DNA from: Streptomyces ficellus
Lineage (GTDB): Bacteria; Actinomycetota; Actinomycetes; Streptomycetales; Streptomycetaceae
DNA: 53,832 bases
Direction of reading: 5' to 3'
Assembly: GCF_030406405.1 (NCBI RefSeq)
Contig: NZ_JAUEPL010000049.1
Coordinates: 1 to 53,832, forward strand
Shown here piece by piece: positions 45,597-53,832 of the stretch; position 1 is the first letter of the stretch, and every line of letters begins with the position of its first letter. The position numbers and the translations under genes are program-made. A model generated the notes under the pieces. It was given only the letters and a program-made list of their open reading frames with translations, did not search any database and had not been told where the DNA came from.

Positions 45597-46670
45597 CTAC
45601 CGGCGCTGGGCGGTGGAGCCGCGTACCACCAGCTCCGGCTGGAAGACGAACTCGGTGCGCTGGACCGGGTTGCCCTCGATCTCCTCCAGCAGCGCGTCCA
45701 CCGCGGCCGTCGCCATCGCCTGCACCGGCTGGCGCACCGTGGTCAGCGGCGGATCGGTGAACGCGATGAGCGGCGAGTCGTCGAAGCCGACCACCGACAC
45801 GTCCCCCGGCACGTCAAGGCCGCGTCCGCGCACCGCCCTTATGGCGCCGAGCGCCATCAGGTCACTGCCGCACACGATGCCCGTACAGCCCTGGTCCAGC
45901 AGGACACCGGCCGCCGCGTGGCCGCCCTCCACCCCGAACAGCGTGGAGCGGACCAGCCCTTCGGCCTCCTCCCGGCGTACGCCCAGCAGCCCGTGCACCG
46001 CCGTGACGAACCCCTCGGCCTTGCGCCGCGACGGCACGTACCGGGTGGGGCCGATGGCCAGGCCGATGCGCTCGTGGCCCAGCTCCACCAGGTGCCGTAC
46101 GGCCATCCGGGCGGCCGAGCGGTCGTCGGGGGAGACGAAGTGGGCGTCGATGTGCTCGTTGAACCCGTTGATCAGGACGAACGGCACGCCGCGGGCGGCC
46201 AGTTCGAGGTAGCGGGCCGGGTCGGCGCTGGTGTCGGCGTGCAGCCCGGACAGGAAGACGATGCCGGTGACGCCGCGCTCCTCCAGCTGCTCGACCAGCT
46301 CGTCCTCCGTCGCGCCGCCCGGCATCTGCGTACACAGCACGGGCGTGTAGCCGTGCCCGGCCAGCACCTGCTCGATGACCTGGGCGAACGCCGGGAAGAT
46401 GGGGTTGGTGAGCTCGGGGATGACCAGGCCCACCAGTCCGGCGCTGCGCCGCTTGAGGCGTACGGGGCGTTCGTAGCCCAGCACGTCCAGGGCGGCCAGC
46501 ACCCGTGTCCTGGTCCCCCCGGCGACGCCCGCCTTGCCGTTGAGGACCCGGCTGACCGTGGCCTCGCTGACGCGGGCCTGCGCCGCGATGTCCGCGAGCC
46601 GCGGGGCGCCCCCTCCTCCGTCGCCCCGCGGCTCGCTCCGCGCGTCGCCGCGCGGCGTCAGGATCGTCAC
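45597..46670 (-). CDS. malR: LacI-family maltose regulon repressor
   Basis: A 357-residue LacI/GalR repressor. The HTH (RLADIAAQARVSEATVSRVLN, about residues 27-47) and hinge (GYERPVRLKRRS) lead into a periplasmic-binding-like domain (LVGLVIPELTNPIFPAFAQV, FVSPDDRSAA, SVVGFDDSPLIAFTDPPLTTVRQP) that matches Streptomyces MalR (Reg1) closely from memory. It represses malEFG and amylase genes and is relieved by maltodextrins. The GTG at 46670 overlaps the aglA stop as GTGA, showing translational coupling. GTG at 46679 is an alternative. The position at the end of the mal cluster differs from S. coelicolor, where malR lies upstream of and divergent from malE. Confidence 0.93.
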   Translation of the reverse strand: MTILTPRGDARSEPRGDGGGGAPRLADIAAQARVSEATVSRVLNGKAGVAGGTRTRVLAALDVLGYERPVRLKRRSAGLVGLVIPELTNPIFPAFAQVIEQVLAGHGYTPVLCTQMPGGATEDELVEQLEERGVTGIVFLSGLHADTSADPARYLELAARGVPFVLINGFNEHIDAHFVSPDDRSAARMAVRHLVELGHERIGLAIGPTRYVPSRRKAEGFVTAVHGLLGVRREEAEGLVRSTLFGVEGGHAAAGVLLDQGCTGIVCGSDLMALGAIRAVRGRGLDVPGDVSVVGFDDSPLIAFTDPPLTTVRQPVQAMATAAVDALLEEIEGNPVQRTEFVFQPELVVRGSTAQRR

Positions 46671-48319
46671 ACCGCCCACCAGACCGTGGTGTCGGCGGGC
46701 AACTCGGCCGTGCCGTCCACGCTGACGCGCACCTGCTCGCTGGCGAGCAGCATCCGGCCGGGTACCTCGATCCGTATCGGCTCACCCGTGGTGTTGGCCG
46801 TGCAGACGAATCCCTCGCGCCGGAAGGCCAGTACGCCCTCGGGCGCCTCCAGCCACTCCACGTCGTCGCCCGCGCCCAGCCCGGGCTGCTCACGGCGCAC
46901 GGCCAGCGCTCCCCGGTACAGCTCCAGCGTGGAGCCCGGGTCGCCGGTCTGGGCCTCCACGCTCAGCGCCCCCCAGGTCGCGGGCTGCGGCAGCCAGCTG
47001 CCGCCGCTGCCGAACCCGTACGAGGAGCCCTCGACGGTCCACGGGATCGGCACCCGGCAGCCGTCGCGGAACCCGTCCTGGCCGGTCGCCCGGAAGAACG
47101 ACGGGTCCTGGCGCACCTCGTCGGGCAGGTCCGTGACGTCCGGCAGGCCGAGCTCCTCGCCCTGGTAGAGGTACGCGGAGCCGGGCAGCGCCAGCATCAG
47201 CAGCGTGGCCGCCCGCGCCCGGCGCAGCCCGAGCTCCCGGTCACCGGGGCTGCGCAACTGGGTGCCGAGCCCGGCCGGGTTGGCGAACCGGGTGGCGTGC
47301 CGGGTGACGTCGTGGTTGGAGAGCACCCAGGTGGTGGGGGCGCCGACGGGGCGCATCGCGGCGAGCGAGGCGTCGATGACCGTGCGCAGCTCGGCGGCGT
47401 CCCAGTGGGTGCCCAGGTACTGGAAGTTGAACGCCTGGTGCATCTCGTCGGGGCGCACGTAGTTCGCGGTGCGCTCGACGGTCGGGGTCCACGCCTCGGC
47501 GACGAGCACGCGCTCCCCGTCGTACTCCTCCAGGACCTCGCGCCAGCTGCGGTAGATCTCATGGACGCCGTCCTGGTCGAAGAACGGCATGACGTCGTTG
47601 CCGAGCAGCTTGAGCTGGTCGTGGGCGCCGATGTCGGGCAGGCCCTCGGCCTTGACGAGCCCGTGCGCGACGTCGACACGGAAGCCGTCGACGCCCATGT
47701 CGAGCCAGAAGCGCAGGATGGAGCGGAACTCGTCGCGTACGGCGGGGTGTTCCCAGTTGAAGTCGGGCTGCTCGGGCGCGAACAGGTGCAGGTACCACTC
47801 GCCGTCCGGTACGCGGGTCCAGGCCGGGCCGCCGAAGATGGACTCCCAGTCGTTGGGCGGCTCGGAGCCGTCCGCGCCGCGCCCCTGGCGGAAGTGGTAG
47901 CGCTCGCGCAGCGGTGATCCGGGGCCCTCGCGCAGCGCGCGCTGGAACCATTCGTGCTGGTCGGAGGAGTGGTTGGGGACGAGGTCGACGATGATGCGCA
48001 GCCCCAGCCCGTGGGCCTCGCGGATCAGCGCGTCGGCGTCCAGGAGGCTGCCGAACATGGGGTCGATGGCGCGGTAGTCGGCGACGTCGTACCCGGCGTC
48101 GGCCTGCGGCGAGGCGTAGAAGGGGCTGAGCCAGACGGCGTCGACGCCGAGGTTCCGCAGGTACGGCAGCCTGCCGCGGATGCCTTCCAGGTCGCCCATG
48201 CCGTCGCCGTTTCCGTCGGCGAAGCTGCGCGGATAGACCTGGTAGATCACCGCGTCTCTCCACCAGCCCGTGTGCGTGCCGGTGGTCGGGGCGGCGGGGG
48301 CGGCGAGATGCTGGGTCAT
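46667..48319 (-). CDS. aglA: alpha-glucosidase, GH13 (intracellular maltodextrin hydrolase)
   Basis: A 550-residue cytoplasmic enzyme that releases glucose from imported maltose and maltodextrins. It has the oligo-1,6-/alpha-glucosidase opening WWRDAVIYQVYPRSFADGNG, and the catalytic residues Asp216 (GFRVDVAHG), Glu275 (LVAEAWT) and Asp337 (LSNHDVTRHA). There is no signal peptide. It lies 94 bp downstream of malG behind an intercistronic hairpin and overlaps malR by 4 bp. It is a close paralog of the divergent gene at 51959. ATG at 48319 has a GGGAAG-type site upstream. Confidence 0.95.
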   Translation of the reverse strand: MTQHLAAPAAPTTGTHTGWWRDAVIYQVYPRSFADGNGDGMGDLEGIRGRLPYLRNLGVDAVWLSPFYASPQADAGYDVADYRAIDPMFGSLLDADALIREAHGLGLRIIVDLVPNHSSDQHEWFQRALREGPGSPLRERYHFRQGRGADGSEPPNDWESIFGGPAWTRVPDGEWYLHLFAPEQPDFNWEHPAVRDEFRSILRFWLDMGVDGFRVDVAHGLVKAEGLPDIGAHDQLKLLGNDVMPFFDQDGVHEIYRSWREVLEEYDGERVLVAEAWTPTVERTANYVRPDEMHQAFNFQYLGTHWDAAELRTVIDASLAAMRPVGAPTTWVLSNHDVTRHATRFANPAGLGTQLRSPGDRELGLRRARAATLLMLALPGSAYLYQGEELGLPDVTDLPDEVRQDPSFFRATGQDGFRDGCRVPIPWTVEGSSYGFGSGGSWLPQPATWGALSVEAQTGDPGSTLELYRGALAVRREQPGLGAGDDVEWLEAPEGVLAFRREGFVCTANTTGEPIRIEVPGRMLLASEQVRVSVDGTAELPADTTVWWAV

Positions 48320-48350
48320 GTCTTCCCTGGGTGGAGGAGTGGGAGCGGCC

Positions 48351-48377
48351 GCCGGCCCGGGAACAGGCCGGGCCGGC
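48351..48377 (-). promoter_or_regulatory. intercistronic hairpin between malG and aglA
   Basis: GCCGGCCCGG pairs with CCGGGCCGGC (48351-48360 and 48368-48377), loop 7. It may partly terminate or protect the 3' end of malEFG mRNA, lowering aglA-malR expression. Confidence 0.6.
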
Positions 48378-48413
48378 GCCGCAGACGGGGAGTGCGGGGT
48401 GGCGGGGCGTGGC

Positions 48414-49271
48414 TTACGACTTGGTGGCGCCGGCCGTCAGTCCGGAGACCAGGTGGCGCTGGACGAAGCCGAAGACGAGCGCGGCGGGCGCCGCGATGAG
48501 GACGGCCGCGGCGGTGAGCGAACCCCAGTCGGCGGTGTACTGGTTGACGAAGGTCTGCAGACCGCCGGAGAGGGTGAGGTTCTCCTCGCCGGTCATGAAC
48601 GCGGAGGCGTAGGCGACCTCGGCCCAGCCGGTGATGAAGCTGTAGAACGCGGTGACGGCGAGGCCCGGCTTGGCCAGCGGCATGATCAGCCGCCAGAAGG
48701 TGCCGAAGGGCGTGAGGCCGTCGACCCGGCCCGCCTCGTCGATCTCGGCGGGGATGCCGTCGAAGTAGCCCTTCATCATCCAGGCGCAGAACGGCACGGC
48801 GATGGTGAGGTAGGTGATGACCAGGCCGACCGGCTGGTTGAGCAGCCCGAGCGAGGCCAGCAGGTTGTACAGCGGCACGATGAGCACGGCGACCGGGAAC
48901 ATCTGGGTGATGAGCAGCATCCACATCAGCGGGCGCAGGCCCGGGAAGCGGAAGCGGCTGACGGCGTAGCCGGTGGTGGCGGAGATGAAGACGCCGATGA
49001 CGGTGGTCAGTCCGACGACCAGCAGCGAGTTGCCCAGCCACGCCAGGAACCGGGTGTCGGCGAGGACATGGCTGTAGTTGCCGAAGGTGAAGTTCTTGAC
49101 CAGCGAGGTGTCGAAGGCGTCGGTCGTGGGCTTGAAGGAGGTGACGACCAGCCACAGCGGCGGGAAGACCGCGACGACGGTGGCGATCAGCAGTGTCAGG
49201 TGCAGTCCGGCGGAGGCCAGCGGCGACCGCTCGCCCCGGCCGCGCCGGCGGGTCTGGGTGTCGGTGCTCAC
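48414..49271 (-). CDS. malG: maltose/maltodextrin ABC transporter permease
   Basis: A 285-residue inner-membrane permease with six predicted helices (HLTLLIATVVAVFPPLWLVV at the start, then WMLLITQMFPVAVLIV and others). The EAA loop that contacts the ATPase is IDEAGRVDGLTPFGTFWRLI near residue 185. The GTG at 49271 overlaps the malF stop by four bases (GTGA), so it is coupled to malF. No ATPase gene is in the cluster. In streptomycetes the shared MsiK protein energises such transporters. Confidence 0.95.
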   Translation of the reverse strand: MSTDTQTRRRGRGERSPLASAGLHLTLLIATVVAVFPPLWLVVTSFKPTTDAFDTSLVKNFTFGNYSHVLADTRFLAWLGNSLLVVGLTTVIGVFISATTGYAVSRFRFPGLRPLMWMLLITQMFPVAVLIVPLYNLLASLGLLNQPVGLVITYLTIAVPFCAWMMKGYFDGIPAEIDEAGRVDGLTPFGTFWRLIMPLAKPGLAVTAFYSFITGWAEVAYASAFMTGEENLTLSGGLQTFVNQYTADWGSLTAAAVLIAAPAALVFGFVQRHLVSGLTAGATKS

Positions 49272-50308
49272 CACATGTCTCCCTGCTTCTTGAGCGCGCG
49301 GCGGTAGACGACCGCGAAGAGCGACAGCAGCGCGAGGATCAGCACGCCCCACGCGGCCGATCCGGCGAAGTCGCGCGGGCTGACGACGAACGAGAGCCGG
49401 TAGGCGTACGTCACCAGGATCTCGGTGGCGTCGCCGGGCCCGCCCCGGGTCAGCAGGAAGATCACCGGGAACATGTTGAAGGTCCAGATGGCGCTGAGCA
49501 GGATCACCGTGGAGGCGACCGGGCGCAGTCCGGGCAGGGTGATGTGACGGAAGCGCTGCCAGGCGCTCGCGCCGTCCATCTCGGCGGCCTCGTACAGCTC
49601 GCCGGGGATGGACTGCAGTCCGCCGAGCATGGCGACGAGCATGAACGGCACGCCGAGCCAGATGTTGACGGCGATGACGGAGACCTTGGCCCACGTGGGG
49701 TCGTTCAGCCAGGAGATACCGTCGATGCCGCCGCCCGCCAGCAGTTGGTTGAATAGGCCACTGCGCTCGTTGAACAGCAGCTTCCAGGTGAAGACGGAGA
49801 CGAAGGCCGGGACGGCCCAGGGCAGGATCAGGGCCATGCGGTAGAAGCCGCGTCCCTTGATCTTGCGGTTGAGCATGTTGGCCAGGACCAGGCCGAGGGA
49901 GAAGGAGAGGGCGACACAGGTGACGGTCCACACCACGGTCCAGCCGAGCCGGTCCCAGAAGACGTTGTCGGTGAGGATCGCCCGGTAGTTGTCGAGGCCG
50001 ACGAACTCGTACGTCGCGGGGATGTGGTTGACGCCGATCGTGCGCTCGACGTTGGCCTCGTTGGCGTCCGTCAGCGACAGGTACACGCCGCGCAGCAGCG
50101 GATAGCCGATGATGACGCCGATCACGGTCACCACGGGGGCGACCATGCTCCAGGCGTACCAGTGGGTGGACAGCGCCCTGCGCAGCCTGCCCGGCTGCGT
50201 GCCGGGCCGGCCCGTACCGCCGGGGGTGTTGTCGGTGCGGCGGCCGTGGCCGCGGGCGCTGGGGGCGCCCGCGGCCTTCGCCACCGACTGGCCGGTCTCG
50301 ACAGCCAT
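49268..50308 (-). CDS. malF: maltose/maltodextrin ABC transporter permease
   Basis: A 346-residue inner-membrane permease. After a Gly/Arg-rich cytoplasmic N-terminus of about 45 residues come six helices, the first WYAWSMVAPVVTVIGVIIGY, and a periplasmic loop (DANEANVERTIGVNHIPATY). The EAA loop is LYEAAEMDGASAWQRFRHIT near residue 250. ATG at 50308 has GAGAAGG upstream. It lies 24 bp after malE and overlaps malG by 4 bp, forming the usual malEFG operon. Confidence 0.95.
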   Translation of the reverse strand: MAVETGQSVAKAAGAPSARGHGRRTDNTPGGTGRPGTQPGRLRRALSTHWYAWSMVAPVVTVIGVIIGYPLLRGVYLSLTDANEANVERTIGVNHIPATYEFVGLDNYRAILTDNVFWDRLGWTVVWTVTCVALSFSLGLVLANMLNRKIKGRGFYRMALILPWAVPAFVSVFTWKLLFNERSGLFNQLLAGGGIDGISWLNDPTWAKVSVIAVNIWLGVPFMLVAMLGGLQSIPGELYEAAEMDGASAWQRFRHITLPGLRPVASTVILLSAIWTFNMFPVIFLLTRGGPGDATEILVTYAYRLSFVVSPRDFAGSAAWGVLILALLSLFAVVYRRALKKQGDMW

Positions 50309-50332
50309 GGGTCGGTCAGCCCTTCTCACTGC

Positions 50333-51607
50333 TTACTTGTAGTCCTTGAGGAGCTTGCGGTAGGCGTCGCCCGTCTCCTGGGCGGCCTTCTCCGGAGTGG
50401 TCTTGCCGCTCAGGACGTTGGCCATCTGCAGGCGGACCGGCTCGAAGAGCGAGTTGCCCTGCGGGATCCAGGGCCGCTCGACGGCCTTGTCGACGGCCGG
50501 CTTGAAGAACTGGACCATCTCGTTGCCGGAGACGGTCGGCTGCGCGTACACCGACTGGCGGGTGGGCAGCAGGCTGAGCTTCTCGGTGGTCTCCTGCTGG
50601 ACCTTGGCGGAGCTCATGTAGCGGGCGAACTCGTAGGACGCGTCGAGGTTCTTGGAACCGGCGTAGACGGAGAGGTTCCAGCCGCCCTGCGGGGAGCCCT
50701 GGCCCGCGCTGCCGGCCGGGACGGGCGCGATGCCGAGGTTCTTCGGGTCCTTGAACTGGGCGCCGGCGCGCGAGTCGGCGATGGCCCACGGGCCGTTGAG
50801 CATCATCGCGACCTTGCCGGTCTTGAAAGCGTTCTGCATGTTGTTCCAGCCGTCGGAGGCGTCGGTGATCGCCGCCTTCGAGTCGACCAGGTCCTTGATG
50901 GTCCGGTACGCCTTGACACCGGCCGGGTCGTCGATGGTGACCTTCTTGGCGTCGGCGTCGACCATGTCGCCGCCCTCGCCGTACAGGAAGGGCAGGAACC
51001 AGTACGGGTCGTCGCCGCGCAGGTACAGGCCGGTCTTGCCGGGCGACTTGGCGCTGATCTTCGCCGATGCGGCCTTGAGCTCCGCGATCGACTTCGGCAC
51101 CTCGACGCCGGCGTCCTTGAGCATCTTCTTGTTGTAGAAGAGCGCCATGGTGTCGATGACCTGCGGGACCGCGTACGTCTTGTCGTTGTACCTGGTGCTC
51201 GCGGCGGCCTGCGGCAGCCAGTCGTCCTGCTTGTCGATGGCGCGGGTGCCGTCCAGCGGGGCGAGGTAGCCGAGGTGGGCGAAGTCCGCGACCCAGGCGA
51301 CCTCGGTGCGCATCACGTCGGGGGCACCGGAGTTGCCGCCCGCCGCGTTCTTGAACTTGGCGTTGGCCTCACCGAACGGCACGTTGACGTACTGGACCTT
51401 CACCTTGGGGTGCAGCTTGGTGAAGCCCTCGGCCAGTGCCCGGTAGGTCGCCTTCTCCGCCTCGTTCGAGGTGTCCCAGAAGGTGACGGTGCCGGAGAGC
51501 TCGCCCGAGCCCTTCTTGGCACCCTCGGTGCCGCTGTCGCCACCGCACGCCGCCGTCGTCAGGCCCAGGGCCGCGACCAGCGCGGTGGCCGCTATGCCAC
51601 GCCGCAT
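50333..51607 (-). CDS. malE: maltose/maltodextrin-binding lipoprotein
   Basis: A 424-residue extracytoplasmic solute-binding protein. The lipoprotein signal (ATALVAALGLTTAAC, Cys21) anchors it in the membrane. The mature protein has the cluster-1 binding fold (TVTFWDTSNEAEKATYRALA, VMRTEVAWVADFAHLGYLAP, GKVAMMLNGPWAI). ATG at 51607 has AAGGAG 5 bases upstream. It is the first gene of malE-malF-malG-aglA-malR and is transcribed from the divergent region containing two CTTGC/GCAAG operator pairs. Confidence 0.96.
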   Translation of the reverse strand: MRRGIAATALVAALGLTTAACGGDSGTEGAKKGSGELSGTVTFWDTSNEAEKATYRALAEGFTKLHPKVKVQYVNVPFGEANAKFKNAAGGNSGAPDVMRTEVAWVADFAHLGYLAPLDGTRAIDKQDDWLPQAAASTRYNDKTYAVPQVIDTMALFYNKKMLKDAGVEVPKSIAELKAASAKISAKSPGKTGLYLRGDDPYWFLPFLYGEGGDMVDADAKKVTIDDPAGVKAYRTIKDLVDSKAAITDASDGWNNMQNAFKTGKVAMMLNGPWAIADSRAGAQFKDPKNLGIAPVPAGSAGQGSPQGGWNLSVYAGSKNLDASYEFARYMSSAKVQQETTEKLSLLPTRQSVYAQPTVSGNEMVQFFKPAVDKAVERPWIPQGNSLFEPVRLQMANVLSGKTTPEKAAQETGDAYRKLLKDYK

Positions 51608-51741
51608 GTGAACTCCTTCAACTGATCCCGGGGAAGTCGGAGGCGGATCACGTGACCGGATCTCGTGCCTCCTGCAGACCGCTCCCTCGCGGCGCGCCGG
51701 GTTGCCAGGAACGTAACAGGGATGAAAACGAGCCGAAAGAC

Positions 51742-51762
51742 CTTGCGGCAACTTTCTGCAAG
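51742..51762 (-). promoter_or_regulatory. MalR-type operator upstream of malE
   Basis: CTTGCGG (51742-51748) and CTGCAAG (51756-51762) form CTTGC-N11-GCAAG, about 135 bp before malE. No clear -10/-35 pair for malE is visible on the minus strand. Confidence 0.68.
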
Positions 51763-51854
51763 GCGCGCTGATCGTTACATCCACGTGTCCCTACAGTTGC
51801 CGTTGGATCGCTTGACACGCGGGCGCAGACGGGGTTGCGCGAGGCGGGAGCGCT

Positions 51855-51882
51855 CTGCAAGCCTTTTCGTAAGGTCTTGCAG
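51855..51882. promoter_or_regulatory. MalR-type operator in the divergent mal region
   Basis: CTGCAAG (51855-51861) and CTTGCAG (51876-51882) are separated by 14 bp as at 45414-45441. It lies 77 bp before the second alpha-glucosidase start and 113 bp from the other operator, in a 351-bp spacer that otherwise holds a TTGACA at 51812 without a good -10 partner. Confidence 0.72.
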
Positions 51883-51958
51883 GACCGTTGCAATACGGCT
51901 CTCACCTCGTTAGTCGTCCGTAGACCCCCATCCCGGCCCACCGAGAGGGACACCGCAC

Positions 51959-53705
51959 ATGGCCCACGAGCTGACCTCGTCCGTCCAGGCGCCGGAGGAC
52001 CCGCGCCGTGCAAGCTCTTCCAGTGACCGACCGGGCTGGTGGCGCGACGCCGTCATCTACCAGGTGTACGTCCGGTCCTTCGCGGACAGCGACGGCGACG
52101 GCATCGGTGACCTGCGCGGGGCCCGCGAGCGGCTGTCGCACCTGGCCCGGCTGGGCGCGGACGCGGTGTGGCTCACGCCGTTCTACGCCTCGCCGCAGGC
52201 GGACGGCGGGTACGACGTGGCCGACTACCGCGCGGTCGATCCGCTCTTCGGCGACCTCGCCGACGCGGACGACCTGGTGCGCACGGCCCACGGGCTGGGG
52301 CTGAGGGTGATCGTCGACATCGTGCCGAACCACACCTCCGACCGGCACCCGTGGTTCACCGCCGCGCTCGCGGGAGACCGCGCCTGCCGCGCCCGGTACC
52401 ACTTCCGCCCCGGCAGGGGACCGGGCGGTCACCTGCCGCCCAACGACTGGGAGTCCGTCTTCGGCGGCCCGGCCTGGACGCGGACGGCGGACGGCTCCTG
52501 GTACCTGCACCTGTTCGCGCCCGAGCAGCCCGACCTGAACTGGGAGAACGACGAGGTCAAGGCCGAGTTCGAGTCGGTGCTGCGGTTCTGGCTGGACCTG
52601 GGCGTCGACGGGTTCCGCGTCGACGTCGCCCACGGCATGATCAAGGCGCCCGGAATGCCCGACATCGGGCATGGCGAGCAGGCCCGGCTGATCGGCTCGC
52701 AGCAGTTGCCGTTCTTCGACCAGGACGGCGTCCACGAGATCCACCGCGCGTGGCGGCGCCTGCTCGACTCGTACGAGGGCGAGCGCATCGCGGTGGCCGA
52801 GGCGTGGGCGCCCTCGGCGGAGCGTCTGGCGCTGTACGTCCGGCCCGACGAGCTGCACCAGGCGTTCAACTTCCAGTTCCTGAACTGCCCCTGGGACGCG
52901 GCCTCGATGCGGCGGGTCATCGACGACTCGCTGCGGGCCACCACGTCGGTGGGCGCGCCGACCACCTGGGTGCTGTCCAACCACGACGTGGTGCGTCACA
53001 CCACCCGGTACGGGCAGGGTGGGACGGGGCTGCGGCGGGCGCGGGCGGCCGCGCTGCTGATGCTGGCGCTGCCGGGTTCGGCGTACGTCTACCAGGGCGA
53101 GGAGCTGGGGCTGCCGGAGGTCACGGAGCTGCCCGACGAGGTCCGCCAGGACCCGGCGTTCCTGCGGGGCGACGGCCAGGACGGGCTGCGCGACGGGTGC
53201 CGGGTGCCGATCCCGTGGACCTCGGAAGGCCCTTCGTACGGCTTCGGCCCCGGCGGCAGCTGGCTGCCGCAGCCGCCGTCGTGGCGGGAACTGTCGGTCG
53301 AGGCCCAGACCGGCGACCCGGACTCGACACTGGAGTTGTACCGCGCCGCGCTGGCGATGCGCCGCGAGCACCCGGCGCTGGGCGCGGGCGACGCGGTGGA
53401 GTGGCTGCCCGCGCCGGACGGGGTGCTGGCCTTCCGCCGCCGCGCGAAGGGCGCGGGCGGCGGCCCCTGGCAGGGCGACCTGGTCTGCACGGTGAACCTG
53501 ACCGCCCACCCGGTCGAGCTCCGCGCCCCGGGTACGCGAGTCCTCCTGGCGAGCACCCCGAACGCGGTCTCCCCCGCCGGAAACGGCCGCCCCGCCGCCA
53601 CGCTCCCCCACCCGACCGCGGACGCCCCCGGCAGCGCCCCGCACGCGACGGCGGCCGGCGACGGCCACGTGCCCCCGGCCGACGGCCACGCCGCAGCCAC
53701 GCTCC
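51959..53705 (+). CDS. second alpha-glucosidase, GH13, 3' end disrupted
   Basis: At least 580 residues, a paralog of the enzyme at 46667: the same opening WWRDAVIYQVYVRSFADSDG, with Asp222 (GFRVDVAHG), Glu281 (VAEAWAP) and Asp343 (LSNHDVVRHT). No signal peptide. ATG at 51959 has GAGAGGGA upstream and starts a leader of about 25 residues before the domain. The C-terminal beta domain contains a Pro/Ala/His-rich insertion (about residues 530-580) not present in the paralog. The frame shows no stop. Similarity to the paralog ends at ATLP near 53705, about ten residues short, where another ORF begins. I infer a sequence join there. Divergent from malE, it should share MalR control. Confidence 0.9.
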
Positions 53706-53706
53706 C

Positions 53707-53832
53707 ATGGACGTCACGCGCGTACGCCGGATGTGGCACCTGCTGGAGCCGCTGCACGCGGTGCTCTACTACGCGCCGGAGGCCGTCGAGGAGGCCGCAG
53801 CCCTCGGGTACGGCACCGAGGAGCGCTGGCCG
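53707..53832 (+). CDS. SCO6745-family protein, partial at window end
   Basis: From the ATG at 53707 the frame reads MDVTRVRRMWHLLEPLHAVL, then YYAPEAVEEAAALGYG up to the window end. This resembles the N-terminus of SCO6745-family (formerly SalK-like) proteins, which begin with an RxMWxLLEPxHAVxYF motif. Only 42 residues are seen. It overlaps the frame of the alpha-glucosidase and has no Shine-Dalgarno sequence or spacer of its own, which supports an artificial or recombinational join just upstream. Confidence 0.55.
   Translation, partial: MDVTRVRRMWHLLEPLHAVLYYAPEAVEEAAALGYGTEERWP

Noticed and set aside
51812..51840. TTGACA as a -35 for the second alpha-glucosidase
   Set aside because: The -35 is perfect but at 17 or 18 bp spacing there is only TTGCGC or TGCGCG, so I could not support a promoter.

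Overview
The window is high-GC chromosomal DNA from an actinomycete, almost certainly a Streptomyces or close relative. The evidence is third-position G/C codon use, GTG/TTG starts with strong Shine-Dalgarno sequences, both GlnA- and GlnII-type glutamine synthetases behind GlnR boxes, and a maltose system without its own ATPase gene. Gene order (sucB, GntR, aceE, lipB/lipA, DUF4191, RDD, glnA, glnII, starch/maltose genes) is that of a conserved Streptomyces core region. No tRNA, rRNA, CRISPR array, insertion sequence or prophage was seen.

Layout. (1) 1-5877: an E2 acyltransferase gene whose 5' part is replaced at a 16-C run by an unrelated fragment, a GntR regulator, pyruvate dehydrogenase E1 (aceE) behind tandem palindromes, and a WYL regulator. 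(2) 5868-12842: an SDR with a minisatellite N-terminus, DUF4240, a GNAT, a TIGR01777 epimerase, an FAD amine-oxidase-like protein, a lipoprotein and an NsdA-like HTH regulator. (3) 13065-16876: lipB behind four 13-bp repeats, lipA, a small ORF, DUF4191 and RDD. LipB/LipA make the lipoyl cofactor of the E2 protein in block 1. (4) 16950-23626: nitrogen assimilation, glnA and glnII each with a four-half-site GlnR box. Between them lie a 5'-truncated amidase remnant, a lipoprotein, an ArsC-like protein, a secreted protein and a Gfo/Idh/MocA oxidoreductase.

(5) 23676-37895: accessory genes. They include DUF6891, a decayed response-regulator tail now forming a terminator hairpin, a PepSY/Met-His-rich membrane pair, a secreted DUF1996 protein, a Tat-exported GH89 alpha-N-acetylglucosaminidase, a membrane protein with a degenerate sigma-factor-like N-terminus, and a di-iron/[2Fe-2S] reductase pair with a TetR regulator. 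(6) 37941-53705: starch and maltodextrin use. An amylopullulanase with two catalytic domains and an alpha-amylase with a starch-binding domain digest starch outside the cell. MalE-MalF-MalG import maltodextrins, presumably energised by a distant MsiK-type ATPase, and two paralogous GH13 alpha-glucosidases act in the cytoplasm. The LacI repressor malR is the last gene of the malEFG-aglA cluster, overlapping aglA by GTGA. Recurrent CTTGCAG/CTGCAAG operator pairs lie in front of malE and the amylase gene.

Both window ends look chimeric. The first ~113 bases encode an LLM-oxidoreductase-like tail fused to sucB at poly-C, and the second alpha-glucosidase loses its stop where an SCO6745-like ORF begins. 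The most interesting items are the sigma-like membrane fusion protein, the lipB 13-bp repeats, the aceE promoter palindromes, the two secreted proteins sharing a Cys-helix-Cys plus repeat-linker plan, and the rearranged mal regulon.
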